Positions 1-7,919 are shown, counted from the stretch's first letter. The stretch: DNA of 36,363 nt from Vicinamibacteria bacterium (GCA_023701125.1 JAMPXO010000044.1:1-36363); one strand, 5' to 3'. Numbers and translations are program-made. Notes: generated by a model from the letters alone, not told the origin.

Positions 1-10
1 CCCCCCCCCC

Positions 11-68
11 CGCTCCACGGGGGCTCCGTCGGGCGGCAAAACCTCCTCCGCCCCCGCACCCCCAGAAA
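11..68 (-). repeat. Dispersed GC-rich hairpin repeat, copy 1
   Basis: This gene-free left edge lies just downstream of the AAA ATPase stop. Read on the minus strand it contains GGGGGCGGAGGAG (43-55), a 17-base middle, then AGCCCCC followed by GTGGA (14-25). GGGGGC and GCCCCC can pair as a hairpin (arms 50-56 and 18-24). The same two blocks, with a middle of nearly the same length, occur at 34735-34774. It may act as a transcription terminator for the operon ending at 74, but it has no T tract. The run of 11 C at the extreme left could be a true base run or an assembly edge. Confidence 0.55.
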
Positions 69-73
69 GAAAT

Positions 74-1903
74 CTATTCTCCCAGCACCGCTTTCAGGTG
101 GGCGATGCGGGCGTTGACGTCGGTGAGCGAGAGCTTGCGGAAGCGCTCCGGCAGGAAGCGGGTGTCGGTGCACTCCTTGACCGCCAGCAGGTCCATCAGC
201 TCCAGCCGCTCGACGTGGGCCGAGCTGCGGAAGTCGGCGATCGCCGCCTCGATGCAGGAGCGCAAGCTCGGCGCCGCCGCGCCGCCGCGCGAGGCCAGGT
301 CCAGCCCGGCCTCGTGGGCGCGCAGCGCGCGCACCAGCACGCCCTCCATCTCGTTGCCGCCGATCTGGTCGTCGTCGGGCAGCCGCGGCAGGTCGGCGGG
401 GGCGATGTCGAGCTTGAGCTTGCGAGCCATGGCCGCGAACAGCGCGGCGCGACCTTCGGCGTCGCCCGGCGGGAACAGCGGGATGTGGACGTCGAGCCGG
501 CCCTGGCGCTTGAGGTCGACCTCGACCAGGTCGGGCCGCGAGGTGGCGAAGATCCAGATGATCTTGCCGCGGTTGCGGGTGTCCGACATCTCCTTGGCCA
601 GCATCGCGTAGATGCGGCCGCCGAGGCCGGAGTCGCCGTCGCCGCCGCCGCGCTTGCCCGTCGCCTGGTCGGCCTCGTCGACGAACACGATCACCTGGCC
701 GAGCGCGTGCAGGATCGCGAACACCTTCTCGAGGTTGCCCTCGGTGGCGCCGACCCACTTGTCGCGGAAGTTCTTCATCTCCACGCAGGGCACGCCGATG
801 TCGCCGGCCAGGCACTCGACCAGGTACGTCTTGCCGGTGCCGATGCGGCCGGTCAGCAGGTAGCCCATCGGGATCGCGCGGGTCTTGCCGCGCTTGAGCA
901 GCACCGCGTCCTCGCGCAGCCAGGCCTTGGCCTCGACGTGGCCGGCGACGTCGTCGAGGGTGCGGTCGGTCTCCAGGAACTCCAGCCGCCCGGCCGCCTC
1001 CTTCTCGATCAGCTCCTTCTTCATCCGGGTCAGGAACGCCCCGCTGATGCGCTCGCCGGAGCCCATCGCCCGCCGCACCAGCGTGCGCACGCCGACCCGG
1101 GTCAGGCCCACCAGCTTGTCGGCCAGCGCCTCCTTCGGCACCTCGGACAGCTTGTCGAAGTCCTCGCCGGCGACCAGGTCGTGGACGAAGCTGCGGATCT
1201 CGGCGCCCGTCGGCAGCGACAGCTTGACCTTGGAGCTGTGCGGGTTCTCGACCAGCGTCTTGTTCAGGTCCGACAGGTTCTCGGCGATCAACGCCGTCGC
1301 CACCACCGCGCCGGTGATCTGCGGGTCGCGCGACCAGTCGAGCAGCTGGATCACCGTCTGGCTCGACTCGCTCACGTACGCAGGGTCGCCGGCCGGAGCC
1401 ACGAACTGGGCGTGGTCGACGATCACCGCGACCCGCAGCGGGTCGGCCACCGCGCGCGCGTCCTGGACCTTCGTCCGCGACACCGCGTGGCGCAGGAAGC
1501 GGTCGACGATCTCGATCGCCCGCTTCGGGTCGCGCGGCAGCAGGTTGCCGAAGTCGAGGCCCGCCAGCTTGTCGGTGCCCGGGTCCGGCATCGACGCCCA
1601 GTTGGTGCCCGAAAACGTGTCGAAGGCCTTCAGGAAGCGGTAGAAGGGCTCGGCGCCCCGGCGCGCGCGCAGGCCGCGGCCGCGGTCGTAGACGAGCACG
1701 ACGTCGAACGGCGCGAACATCGTGGTCTCGAGGAAGCGCGCCAGCGAGACCCACTCGCGCCCGCCCTTGCCGTCCACGCCCTCGACCAGGTCGAACACGT
1801 TGCCGTGGAGGACGAACTGGCTGGCGGCGCCGCTGCGGAATGCCCCGCGCATCTCCTCGGCCCAGGCGGGCAACGTCGTCGGTGGCGGCGTCGGGTCAGC
1901 CAT
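74..1903 (-). CDS. Two-tier AAA ATPase (Ycf46/Vps4-like), PspA operon
   Basis: The 609-residue protein has a complete AAA module in its second half: Walker A GRIGTGKT (352-359), Walker B VIVFVDEADQ with D409/E410, a sensor-1 segment ATSRPD (453-458, Ser where Asn is usual), and arginine-finger region KRQGR (465-469). The first 300 residues lack a P-loop but contain a Walker-B-like IVDHAQ near 161 followed by a QTVIQLLDWS helix. This resembles the degenerate first tier of Ycf46-type ATPases (inference). A GGAGG lies 8 bases before the ATG. The gene is last in the operon, 22 bases after the coiled-coil protein. The likely role is ATP-driven remodelling of a protein assembly, plausibly the PspA polymer encoded first in the operon. 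The substrate is not shown by the sequence. Confidence 0.85.
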   Translation of the reverse strand: MADPTPPPTTLPAWAEEMRGAFRSGAASQFVLHGNVFDLVEGVDGKGGREWVSLARFLETTMFAPFDVVLVYDRGRGLRARRGAEPFYRFLKAFDTFSGTNWASMPDPGTDKLAGLDFGNLLPRDPKRAIEIVDRFLRHAVSRTKVQDARAVADPLRVAVIVDHAQFVAPAGDPAYVSESSQTVIQLLDWSRDPQITGAVVATALIAENLSDLNKTLVENPHSSKVKLSLPTGAEIRSFVHDLVAGEDFDKLSEVPKEALADKLVGLTRVGVRTLVRRAMGSGERISGAFLTRMKKELIEKEAAGRLEFLETDRTLDDVAGHVEAKAWLREDAVLLKRGKTRAIPMGYLLTGRIGTGKTYLVECLAGDIGVPCVEMKNFRDKWVGATEGNLEKVFAILHALGQVIVFVDEADQATGKRGGGDGDSGLGGRIYAMLAKEMSDTRNRGKIIWIFATSRPDLVEVDLKRQGRLDVHIPLFPPGDAEGRAALFAAMARKLKLDIAPADLPRLPDDDQIGGNEMEGVLVRALRAHEAGLDLASRGGAAAPSLRSCIEAAIADFRSSAHVERLELMDLLAVKECTDTRFLPERFRKLSLTDVNARIAHLKAVLGE

Positions 1904-1925
1904 TCGGGGCCTCCAGGGGCGCGGT

Positions 1926-2867
1926 CTAGCGGGCGCGCTCGCGAGCGCGCGGCGGCGGGGGCGCGGGCCTCGCCGGCTCGCCGGCCTCGGCCGGCAGCAG
2001 CGGCGCCGCGCTGGCGTCGAAGTCGTCGCTGCCGAGCGAGGTCAGCAGCTCCGCGTGCTGGTCCATCCAGCGCGAGGTCTCGCCGATCGTCGAGGTCACC
2101 GCGTCGAGCCGCGCCGAGAGCAGCTCGGGCCGGCCGGACACGGCGCTCTCCTCGCGCACCAGCCGCACCTGCTGCTCGATCCGGGTCAGCTCGGCGTCGA
2201 TCACCGCCAGGTTCTTCTCGGCGGTGTCGACGTTGGCGAGGCGCTTGTCGAGGATGTCCAGGGTCGAAGCCAGCGAGCGCGCCAGGGCGCCCTCGGGCTC
2301 GGCCGCGGTCAGCCGCCCGCGCACGTCGTCGGCCTCGGCCCTGAGCTCGTCGCGGTCGACCCGCGAGAGCACGTCCTGCACGCCCTCGCGCGAGGCGAGC
2401 AGGCGCAGGAACAGCCACAACAACTGGTTGAGGTTGCCCGTGCGCAGGTCCCCTCCCGTGGCCGCCTCGCCGGGAGCCTGGCCGAGGATCTCGCGGCACT
2501 GCTCGGCCAGCATCCGGTAGCGGGCCTGCGCGCCGGGCTTGAGCCGGGCGATCGCCTGCCGCGCCCTGTCCTCGAAGTCGCTGCCGCGCAGCGCCCGCTT
2601 CGCCATCAATTGCTCCGCGGCCACCAGCTTCTGGAACCGCGCGCTGGCCGAGCGGCCGCCGACGAAGGTCACCAGGCCGGCCAGCCCCAGCAGCCAGAAG
2701 CCGGCGTTGAACAGGCCGGCGAGACCGAACGACACGAGCATCATCTGGGTCAGCGGCATCGCCCCCAGCACCCGGGTCTTCACGGGCCGCAGCGCGGCCT
2801 CTTTCAGGTAGTCGAGGTAGCCGAGTGGCCGCGCCGGGGACGGTGCCGGCGCCGGCGTGTCGCTCAC
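1926..2867 (-). CDS. Inner-membrane coiled-coil protein, unknown function
   Basis: This is a 313-residue protein starting with GTG inside a GTGA overlap with the stop of the ABC ATPase gene, which sets the start. The N terminus is Pro/Ala-rich and cytoplasmic-looking. Residues about 36-68 form one long or two short hydrophobic helices (TQMMLVSFGLAGLF and onward). The rest is charged and helical with heptad-like stretches (about 75-280), followed by a Pro/Arg-rich tail. I do not recognise a named family. Its position between an ABC ATPase and an AAA ATPase, with translational coupling, suggests a membrane adaptor linking the transporter or PspA to the ATPase. That is inference only. Confidence 0.8.
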   Translation of the reverse strand: MSDTPAPAPSPARPLGYLDYLKEAALRPVKTRVLGAMPLTQMMLVSFGLAGLFNAGFWLLGLAGLVTFVGGRSASARFQKLVAAEQLMAKRALRGSDFEDRARQAIARLKPGAQARYRMLAEQCREILGQAPGEAATGGDLRTGNLNQLLWLFLRLLASREGVQDVLSRVDRDELRAEADDVRGRLTAAEPEGALARSLASTLDILDKRLANVDTAEKNLAVIDAELTRIEQQVRLVREESAVSGRPELLSARLDAVTSTIGETSRWMDQHAELLTSLGSDDFDASAAPLLPAEAGEPARPAPPPPRARERAR

Positions 2868-3715
2868 TTGCCGTCGTCGACCGCGCGGAAGGCCTGGCTG
2901 ACCTCGGCCACGGCGGCCTTGAACGCGGGCGACTCCTGGACGGTGAGCGGGTCGGCGTCGCGCGTCTTCGGGATCACGTCGTCGAACTGGCGCACGATCC
3001 GGCCCGGCGCGCGGCCCATCACCCACACCCGGTCGCCGAGGAAGACGCCCTCGGAGATGGAGTGGGTCACCAGCATCACCGTGGCCTCGACCTCGTGCCA
3101 CAGGTCCATGATCAGCCGCTGCATGTCGAGGCGGGTCGGCTCGTCGAGCGCCGAGAACGGCTCGTCCATCAGGATGATGCGCGGCTTGAGCACCAGCGAG
3201 CGGGCGATCGCGACCCGCTGCTGCTGGCCGCCCGAGAGCTGGTGCGGGTACTTGCGCTCGTGGCCGCCGAGGCCCACCTTCTTGATCCAGTCGCGGGCCC
3301 GCGTCTCGCGTTCGGCCCGGGCCAGCTTCTGGCCCGCGGCGTCGAGCTCCAGCCCGAACGTGACGTTCTCCAGCACCGTGCGGTGGGGGAACGAGCTGTA
3401 TTTCTGGAAGATCATGCCGCGGTCGGCGCCCGGCCCCGCGACCGCCTTGCCGCGCACCAGGACCTCGCCGGAGGTCGCCGGCGCCACGTCCGTGAAGCCG
3501 TGGATCAGGTTCAGGATCGTCGACTTGCCGCAGCCGGACGGCCCCAGGATCGAGACGAACTCGCCGTAGCTCGGCTTGTCGTCGATCCGGAAGCTGACGT
3601 CCTTCAAGGCCGTGAACTCGGTCGGCTGACCGGGGTTGAAGATCTTGGTGACGTTCTTGAACTCGACGACCGGAAGCAGACCCGGGGTCGGCGCGACGGG
3701 CGGCGCGGTGCTCAT
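2864..3715 (-). CDS. ABC transporter ATPase, SsuB/TauB-like
   Basis: This is a 283-residue nucleotide-binding subunit of an ABC importer of the nitrate/sulfonate/taurine class. Walker A is GPSGCGKST (58-66), the Q-loop Gln is in MIFQKYS (Q104), the signature is LSGGQQQ (160-166), Walker B is IILMDEP (D184, E185), and the H-loop His is in LVTHS (H218). All catalytic elements are intact. The ATG overlaps the permease stop as ATGA, and the stop overlaps the next gene as GTGA, so it is tightly coupled to both. It would power the permease encoded just upstream, receiving substrate from the OmpA-fused binding protein. The substrate cannot be read from the ATPase. Confidence 0.9.
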   Translation of the reverse strand: MSTAPPVAPTPGLLPVVEFKNVTKIFNPGQPTEFTALKDVSFRIDDKPSYGEFVSILGPSGCGKSTILNLIHGFTDVAPATSGEVLVRGKAVAGPGADRGMIFQKYSSFPHRTVLENVTFGLELDAAGQKLARAERETRARDWIKKVGLGGHERKYPHQLSGGQQQRVAIARSLVLKPRIILMDEPFSALDEPTRLDMQRLIMDLWHEVEATVMLVTHSISEGVFLGDRVWVMGRAPGRIVRQFDDVIPKTRDADPLTVQESPAFKAAVAEVSQAFRAVDDGK

Positions 3716-4518
3716 CGGCCCTGCCCCTGGTGCGGGAACAGGCGCTTCTCGGCGAACTGCCACAGCTTGTCGGTGAGGAACGCGACGACGACGATCACCA
3801 GCAGCACGAGGTAGATGTGCTCGCGCGGCCCGCGCCGCTGGGAGGTGATGATGATGCCGCCGATGCCCTTGCCGACGTCGACCATCTCGGTCAGCAGGAT
3901 GTAGCTCCAGCCGACGCCGAAGCCGAGCCGCAGCGCGCGGAAGATGCCGGGCCAGGCGACCGGCAGCAGCACCTTGGTGACCGCCTCGGAGCGGCTCGCG
4001 CCGAGCGTCCAGGCGGTCTTCAGGTACGTGTCGTCGACGCCGTCGACCGCGCCCACGATCAGCGGCACCAGGTAGATGGCGAAAGCGAGGGCGAGGAAGG
4101 CGACCTTCTGCGTCTCCTCGGTGCCGAACAGCGACAGCGTCAGCGGCACCAGGGCGGGGATCGGCAGGTAGGCACCGAACACCGTCAGCGGCGTGAAGGC
4201 GGCCTTGACCTTGGTGAAGGCGCCCATCGCCACGCCGAGCGGGAACGCGATCGCGACGCCGACCGCGAAGCCGGCGACGATCCGGCTCAGCGAAACGGCC
4301 AGGTTGCGGGTCAGCGCGCGGTCGAACCACAACGAGCGGAACGAGCCGACGACTTCTCCCGGCGAGGGCAGGATCGCCGGCGACAGCAGGCGTTCCTCGG
4401 CCTCCCCGGTGGTGGCCCCCATCCACGCCAGCAGCAGGACGAGGATGGGGACCGAGCCGAGGATCCACGCCCGCCAGCCGGGCAGGCTCTCGCGGATCCG
4501 GAAGAAGCCGCCGTCCAC
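3712..4518 (-). CDS. ABC transporter permease, SsuC/TauC-like
   Basis: This 268-residue inner-membrane permease has about six hydrophobic helices (first at about 19-34, last at about 235-252). A typical EAA-type cytoplasmic loop, GASRSEAVTKVLLPVAWPGI, lies near residues 173-192 and contacts the ATPase. The start is GTG, six bases after the stop of the binding-protein gene, and the stop overlaps the ATPase start as ATGA. Family members import sulfonates, taurine, nitrate, bicarbonate or pyrimidine precursors. None of these is established here, and the unusual binding protein makes a classic nutrient role uncertain. Confidence 0.9.
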   Translation of the reverse strand: MDGGFFRIRESLPGWRAWILGSVPILVLLLAWMGATTGEAEERLLSPAILPSPGEVVGSFRSLWFDRALTRNLAVSLSRIVAGFAVGVAIAFPLGVAMGAFTKVKAAFTPLTVFGAYLPIPALVPLTLSLFGTEETQKVAFLALAFAIYLVPLIVGAVDGVDDTYLKTAWTLGASRSEAVTKVLLPVAWPGIFRALRLGFGVGWSYILLTEMVDVGKGIGGIIITSQRRGPREHIYLVLLVIVVVAFLTDKLWQFAEKRLFPHQGQGR

Positions 4519-4524
4519 GCCCGG

Positions 4525-6258
4525 CTACTTCGCCTCGGGCGGGTAGACCGAGATCTCGACCCGGCGATTCATCGCGTGGTTCTGGGGATCGTCCGGGTTG
4601 GCCGGCTCGTCCCACGCCTTGCCCTCGACGATGAACTTGTTGGGGTCGAACTTGTACTTCTTGACCAGCGCCTGGCGCACGGCGTCGGCGCGGTCGGCGG
4701 AGAGCTGCTTGACGTCCTCGAAGCGCGGGCCCTTGCCCTTCATCGAGCCGTCCGTGTGGCCGACCACCGCGATCACCGCCCGCTCGTACTGGCCCGCCAG
4801 CCGCGCCACCTTCTCGAGCGTCGCGTCGGCGCCCGGGTCGTACAGCGTGTTGGGGACCGGCTTGCCCGACTCGTCGTGCTGCGGCTCGAAGATGTTGGCC
4901 GAGTTCGGGTAGAAGTTGATGCGGATGGTCTGGGTCAGGATCGGCGCCTCGGACGACAGCTTCTTGTAGGCCGTCGGCGCGAACTGGGCGCGGTTCTCGT
5001 CCTTCTGGTGGGCGAGCTTGCCCTCCCTGTCGAGCGCCTGCAGCACCGAGAAGTCCATCACCTCGTCGAAGCGGACCGGGGTGTCGATCAGGCCCAGCTC
5101 GCGGTACACGAAGTTGACGTTCTTCCAGGTCCGCTCGAAGTTGGCCGGGTCGTTGGCGTTCATGAAGAAGTTCTTGTTCTCGCCGAAGTTGGTCGAGTGG
5201 GCGTCGGCGGCCATCGAGCGCACCTCCTCGGCCTGCATGCCGTAGCCCTCGGCCATCGCCGCGAACGCCTTCTCGCGCTGGGTGTCGTCCTTCAGCAGGT
5301 CCATGCCCTTGAAGATGCCGGCCACCAGGCCCTTGATCACCTCCGGGTGGTCCTTGGCGAAGTCGGCGCGCGCCGCCCACACGTCGGCGATCAGCTTGTT
5401 GGCCTCGGCCGTGGTGGTCAGCACCCGCGTGCCCTTGACCTTCTCCGGGATGTTGTAGATGTCGGGCGCCCACGACACGCAGGCGTCGATCGACTTGTCG
5501 GAGACGAAGGCCGCCGCCGCCTCGAACGCGGTGGCCGTGAACTTGTGCTTGACCTCGGACGGCTGCACGCCCGCGTTCAGCAGCAGGTTGTTGATGAAGT
5601 ACTGCGACGGGCTGTTCTGGGCGTAGACGATGGTCTTGCCCTTCAGGTCCTTGACCGACATCACGTTGCCGCGGACGACGATGCCGTCGCCGCCCGACGA
5701 CCAGTCGACCTGCTGGAAGATGCGCGGCGCGCTGCGCGAGTCCTTCATCAGGTCGGGCGCGAACAACACCATCATGTCGAGCGTGCCCCACAGGATCTGG
5801 CTCTCGCCGGCCGCGAAGCTGTCGCGGGCGACCACGGGGTCGTCGATCAGCTTGAGGTTGACCTTGAAGCCGTACTCCTTGAAGAACACGCTGTTCTCGC
5901 TGGGCGCGAAGCCGCCGTTGGCGGCCACGATCGGCAGCCAGCCGATCCAGACGTTGATCGGGAAGTTGACGACCTTCGCCTTGTCGTCCCACTTGTAGGC
6001 CGACACGCCCTTGACGGGCGGCAGCTTCTCGGACGGGACGTACTTGTACTCCTGGACCGTGGTGATGCCCTTGGCGTCGGGGGCCTCGACCTTGCGGAAC
6101 TCGTCGAGGTCGACGTTGGCTGCGCCGCCCCTGCCGGAGGGGGCGAGCATGTCGCGGAAGTAGTACGCCGCCCCGCCCAGGCAGGCGAGGACGAACAGGA
6201 ACAGGACCAGCTTGCCGAGCACGGTCGGCCCGACAGGCTGCGGATTCTGATCGCTCAT
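4525..6258 (-). CDS. Membrane-anchored SBP (NMT1/SsuA-like) fused to OmpA
   Basis: This 577-residue fusion begins with an uncleaved-looking signal anchor (about 14-34) that has no lipobox Cys. A type-2 periplasmic binding fold of the NMT1/THI5/SsuA kind follows (about 97-400; WIGWLPIVAANGG near 104-116 and DACVSWAPDIYN near 258-269). An OmpA-like peptidoglycan-binding domain closes the protein (about 445-575: IRINFYPNSA, VVGHTDGS with D503, LSADRADAV with R523, MNRRVEI near 563-569). The protein would span from inner membrane to cell wall and present the binding domain to the co-encoded permease. AGGAGA precedes the ATG by about nine bases. PspA lies 26 bases upstream. OmpA-fused binding proteins exist in some genomes, but the substrate is unknown. 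Confidence 0.88.
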   Translation of the reverse strand: MSDQNPQPVGPTVLGKLVLFLFVLACLGGAAYYFRDMLAPSGRGGAANVDLDEFRKVEAPDAKGITTVQEYKYVPSEKLPPVKGVSAYKWDDKAKVVNFPINVWIGWLPIVAANGGFAPSENSVFFKEYGFKVNLKLIDDPVVARDSFAAGESQILWGTLDMMVLFAPDLMKDSRSAPRIFQQVDWSSGGDGIVVRGNVMSVKDLKGKTIVYAQNSPSQYFINNLLLNAGVQPSEVKHKFTATAFEAAAAFVSDKSIDACVSWAPDIYNIPEKVKGTRVLTTTAEANKLIADVWAARADFAKDHPEVIKGLVAGIFKGMDLLKDDTQREKAFAAMAEGYGMQAEEVRSMAADAHSTNFGENKNFFMNANDPANFERTWKNVNFVYRELGLIDTPVRFDEVMDFSVLQALDREGKLAHQKDENRAQFAPTAYKKLSSEAPILTQTIRINFYPNSANIFEPQHDESGKPVPNTLYDPGADATLEKVARLAGQYERAVIAVVGHTDGSMKGKGPRFEDVKQLSADRADAVRQALVKKYKFDPNKFIVEGKAWDEPANPDDPQNHAMNRRVEISVYPPEAK

Positions 6259-6284
6259 CTTCTTCGTCTCCTGAGAGTGGTGGG

Positions 6285-7043
6285 TCAGCCCTGCGGGCCC
6301 ATGTCCTTGACCGCGGCCGGCGGCGCGGCCGTCGGCCCTTCAGCGGCGGGCTTCTCTGCTGCCGGGGCCTCCATGCCGTAGGCGGCGGCGAACTCGGACA
6401 GCGCGGCGTCGGCCAGCGCCTGCTGTTCCGCCTCCATCAGCTCGACCTTCGAGGTGTCGATCGTCGAGCCGGCGACGCGGGCGCGGCCGGCGGCCTTGTC
6501 GCGGCGCTCGGAGAGGTACTCCTCGACCCGGTTCAGGGTGTCGCCCGAGCCGCCGATGGTGCCGATCATGCCGGAGGCCATCTCCTGCAGCTCGGCCTGG
6601 GCCTCGAGCATCTCGGTCTCGCTCATCATCCGCTTGAGCTTCTCGATCTTGGCGTGAGCCTCGCGGACCGAGACGTCGCGGGCCGTGACCAGCTTCTTGT
6701 AGGTGTCCTCGGCCGCCTGCAACTGGCCGCGGTTCTCCTCGAGCTGCTCCTTGACGGTCTTCAGTTGCAGCGCGTACTGGCCCGCCGCGTTGCGGTTGCC
6801 GACCTTGAGGTTGGCGGCGGCCTTGGCGGCCAGGTCGCGCTCCTGGCTCTCCAGCGTCTTGACCTGGCGCAGCAGCCGCTCGCAGAACCCGGCGTGGGTC
6901 GCCAGGTTCTCGTTGAAGCGGGAGATCTGCTCGCGCAGCGCCTCGCGCTCCGCCTCGATCAGGGCCTGCGGGTTCTGGCGTTCGAGGCCGGAGACGAACA
7001 GGCCGATGAAGCCGCGGAACAGGGTAGCGAGGCGGGCGAACAT
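6285..7043 (-). CDS. pspA: PspA/IM30 (ESCRT-III superfamily) protein
   Basis: This 252-residue protein is almost entirely charged alpha-helix. It opens with an amphipathic segment (MFARLATLFRGFIGLF) typical of PspA helix 0, then ISRFNENLATHAGFCERLLRQ and long coiled-coil helices to about residue 190. An Ala/Pro-rich tail extends beyond the usual length of about 220 residues. The PspA/Vipp1 family binds stressed inner membrane and forms ESCRT-III-like rods and rings (established for the family). The start is chosen at the ATG preceded by AAGGAGG five bases upstream; longer in-frame extensions lack such a site. It is first in the six-gene operon. A TACAAT box on the minus strand at 7101-7106 could be its promoter. 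I saw no pspF-like gene in the window. Confidence 0.85.
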   Translation of the reverse strand: MFARLATLFRGFIGLFVSGLERQNPQALIEAEREALREQISRFNENLATHAGFCERLLRQVKTLESQERDLAAKAAANLKVGNRNAAGQYALQLKTVKEQLEENRGQLQAAEDTYKKLVTARDVSVREAHAKIEKLKRMMSETEMLEAQAELQEMASGMIGTIGGSGDTLNRVEEYLSERRDKAAGRARVAGSTIDTSKVELMEAEQQALADAALSEFAAAYGMEAPAAEKPAAEGPTAAPPAAVKDMGPQG

Positions 7044-7100
7044 GCGTCCTCCTTCTCGGCCCCGGGAGACGCCAGCCGGGGCGGGTGGGCTCAGGGCCGG

Positions 7101-7106
7101 ATTGTA
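7101..7106 (-). promoter_or_regulatory. Possible -10 box for the PspA operon
   Basis: The minus strand reads TACAAT here (5 of 6 to the sigma-70 consensus), about 57 bases before the PspA start, leaving room for the AAGGAGG ribosome site. I see no good -35 hexamer 16-18 bases upstream. I also see no sigma-54 GG-N10-GC element, unlike the E. coli psp promoter. Confidence 0.35.
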
Positions 7107-7162
7107 CCGCCCGCAGGCGGCCAGGCGCGGCGGGCCGGGGTTCCTTCCGGCGCCGGCTTCGC

Positions 7163-7168
7163 TACAAT
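7163..7168 (+). promoter_or_regulatory. Possible -10 box for the lipoprotein gene
   Basis: TACAAT lies on the plus strand about 70 bases before the ATG at 7238. It is divergent from the identical box at 7101-7106. The sequence 17 bases upstream is only weakly like a -35 element. Confidence 0.35.
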
Positions 7169-7237
7169 GAATGTTTTCCGGCCGGGGCACCGGCCGGCCT
7201 GGCCGGTCCCCACGGCGGCCTCGAGGTGCAAGAAGCC

Positions 7238-7879
7238 ATGTCCCGCGCTCGTGCTCTGTTCACCGCCGTGTCGGCCCTGACGATCCTCGCCGCCTGCGGC
7301 GGTGGAGGGGGTGGCGGCAGCTCCACGCCGCAGAACCCGGTGGCCTCGGCCACCCCGACGCCCGCGCCGACCCCCACGCCGAACCCGTTCGCCGCCGCCT
7401 GCGGCACGCCGCTGCCGCCGCTGTCGGCGTCCTACGGCTACCGGATCAAGGTTCAGCTCGAGCCGCGGCCGACGCTGAAGGTGCTCAACGCCAGCCCGCT
7501 GGTGCGCGATGCCGCGTACTGCGCCGCCGCCGGTTTCCCGGGCTCGAACACCTGCAACACCCGGCTGGAGACCGACCCGCAGCGCGAGGCGTGCGATCAC
7601 TACATCTCCGGGATCTCGAAGACGGGGCGGCCGGGGCCGGACTGGTACGAGGTCAAGAACGGCCAGAACGTCGAGTGCAGCGGGATGGGCCGCCCCGAGC
7701 TGGGAGCCGCCTGCGGCTACAAGGACATCACGCAGTACATGATCGACATCTCGGCCGCGGGCAAGTTCCGGGCCTGCTCGCCGGCCACGGGCCAGTGCGG
7801 CGTGTGCGTGGTCGAGCCCGGCGACTGGGGCGTGGTCCACGACAGCCCCGCCGGCATCTGCAAGCTCGACGACGAGTAG
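7238..7879 (+). CDS. Secreted Cys-rich lipoprotein, unknown function
   Basis: This 213-residue protein starts at the ATG that directly precedes a lipoprotein signal: MSRARALFTAV, hydrophobic core, then LAAC with the lipid-anchored Cys at residue 20. A run of six or seven Gly and a Pro/Thr linker (PTPAPTPTPNP) follow, which should hold the domain away from the membrane. The globular part (about 60-213) has many Cys (ACGTP, AYCAAAG, NTCNTR, EACDHY, ECSGM, AACGY, ACSPATGQCGVC), suggesting several disulfides. No family is recognised. The gene diverges from the PspA operon and converges on phoH, with two inverted repeats between the stops. An envelope location is well supported; the function is unknown. 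Confidence 0.85.
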   Translation: MSRARALFTAVSALTILAACGGGGGGGSSTPQNPVASATPTPAPTPTPNPFAAACGTPLPPLSASYGYRIKVQLEPRPTLKVLNASPLVRDAAYCAAAGFPGSNTCNTRLETDPQREACDHYISGISKTGRPGPDWYEVKNGQNVECSGMGRPELGAACGYKDITQYMIDISAAGKFRACSPATGQCGVCVVEPGDWGVVHDSPAGICKLDDE

Positions 7880-7889
7880 CGGGCATGGT

Positions 7890-7919
7890 GCCTGCGCCGG
7901 AGTGAATCCCGGCGCAGGC
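7890..7919. terminator. Strong hairpin between convergent genes
   Basis: GCCTGCGCCGG (7890-7900) and CCGGCGCAGGC (7909-7919) form a perfect 11-base stem with an 8-base loop. It sits between the convergent stops of the lipoprotein and phoH genes and could serve both strands. There is no T tract, so an intrinsic terminator in the strict sense is not shown. Confidence 0.55.

Noticed and set aside
4525-6258. Phosphate-binding (PstS-type) OmpA fusion.
   Set aside because: The binding domain and the partner permease and ATPase read as the SsuA/NMT1 class rather than the Pst class.
6259-7043. Sigma-54/PspF control of the PspA gene as in E. coli.
   Set aside because: No GG-N10-GC element was seen in the upstream region and no PspF-like activator is adjacent.
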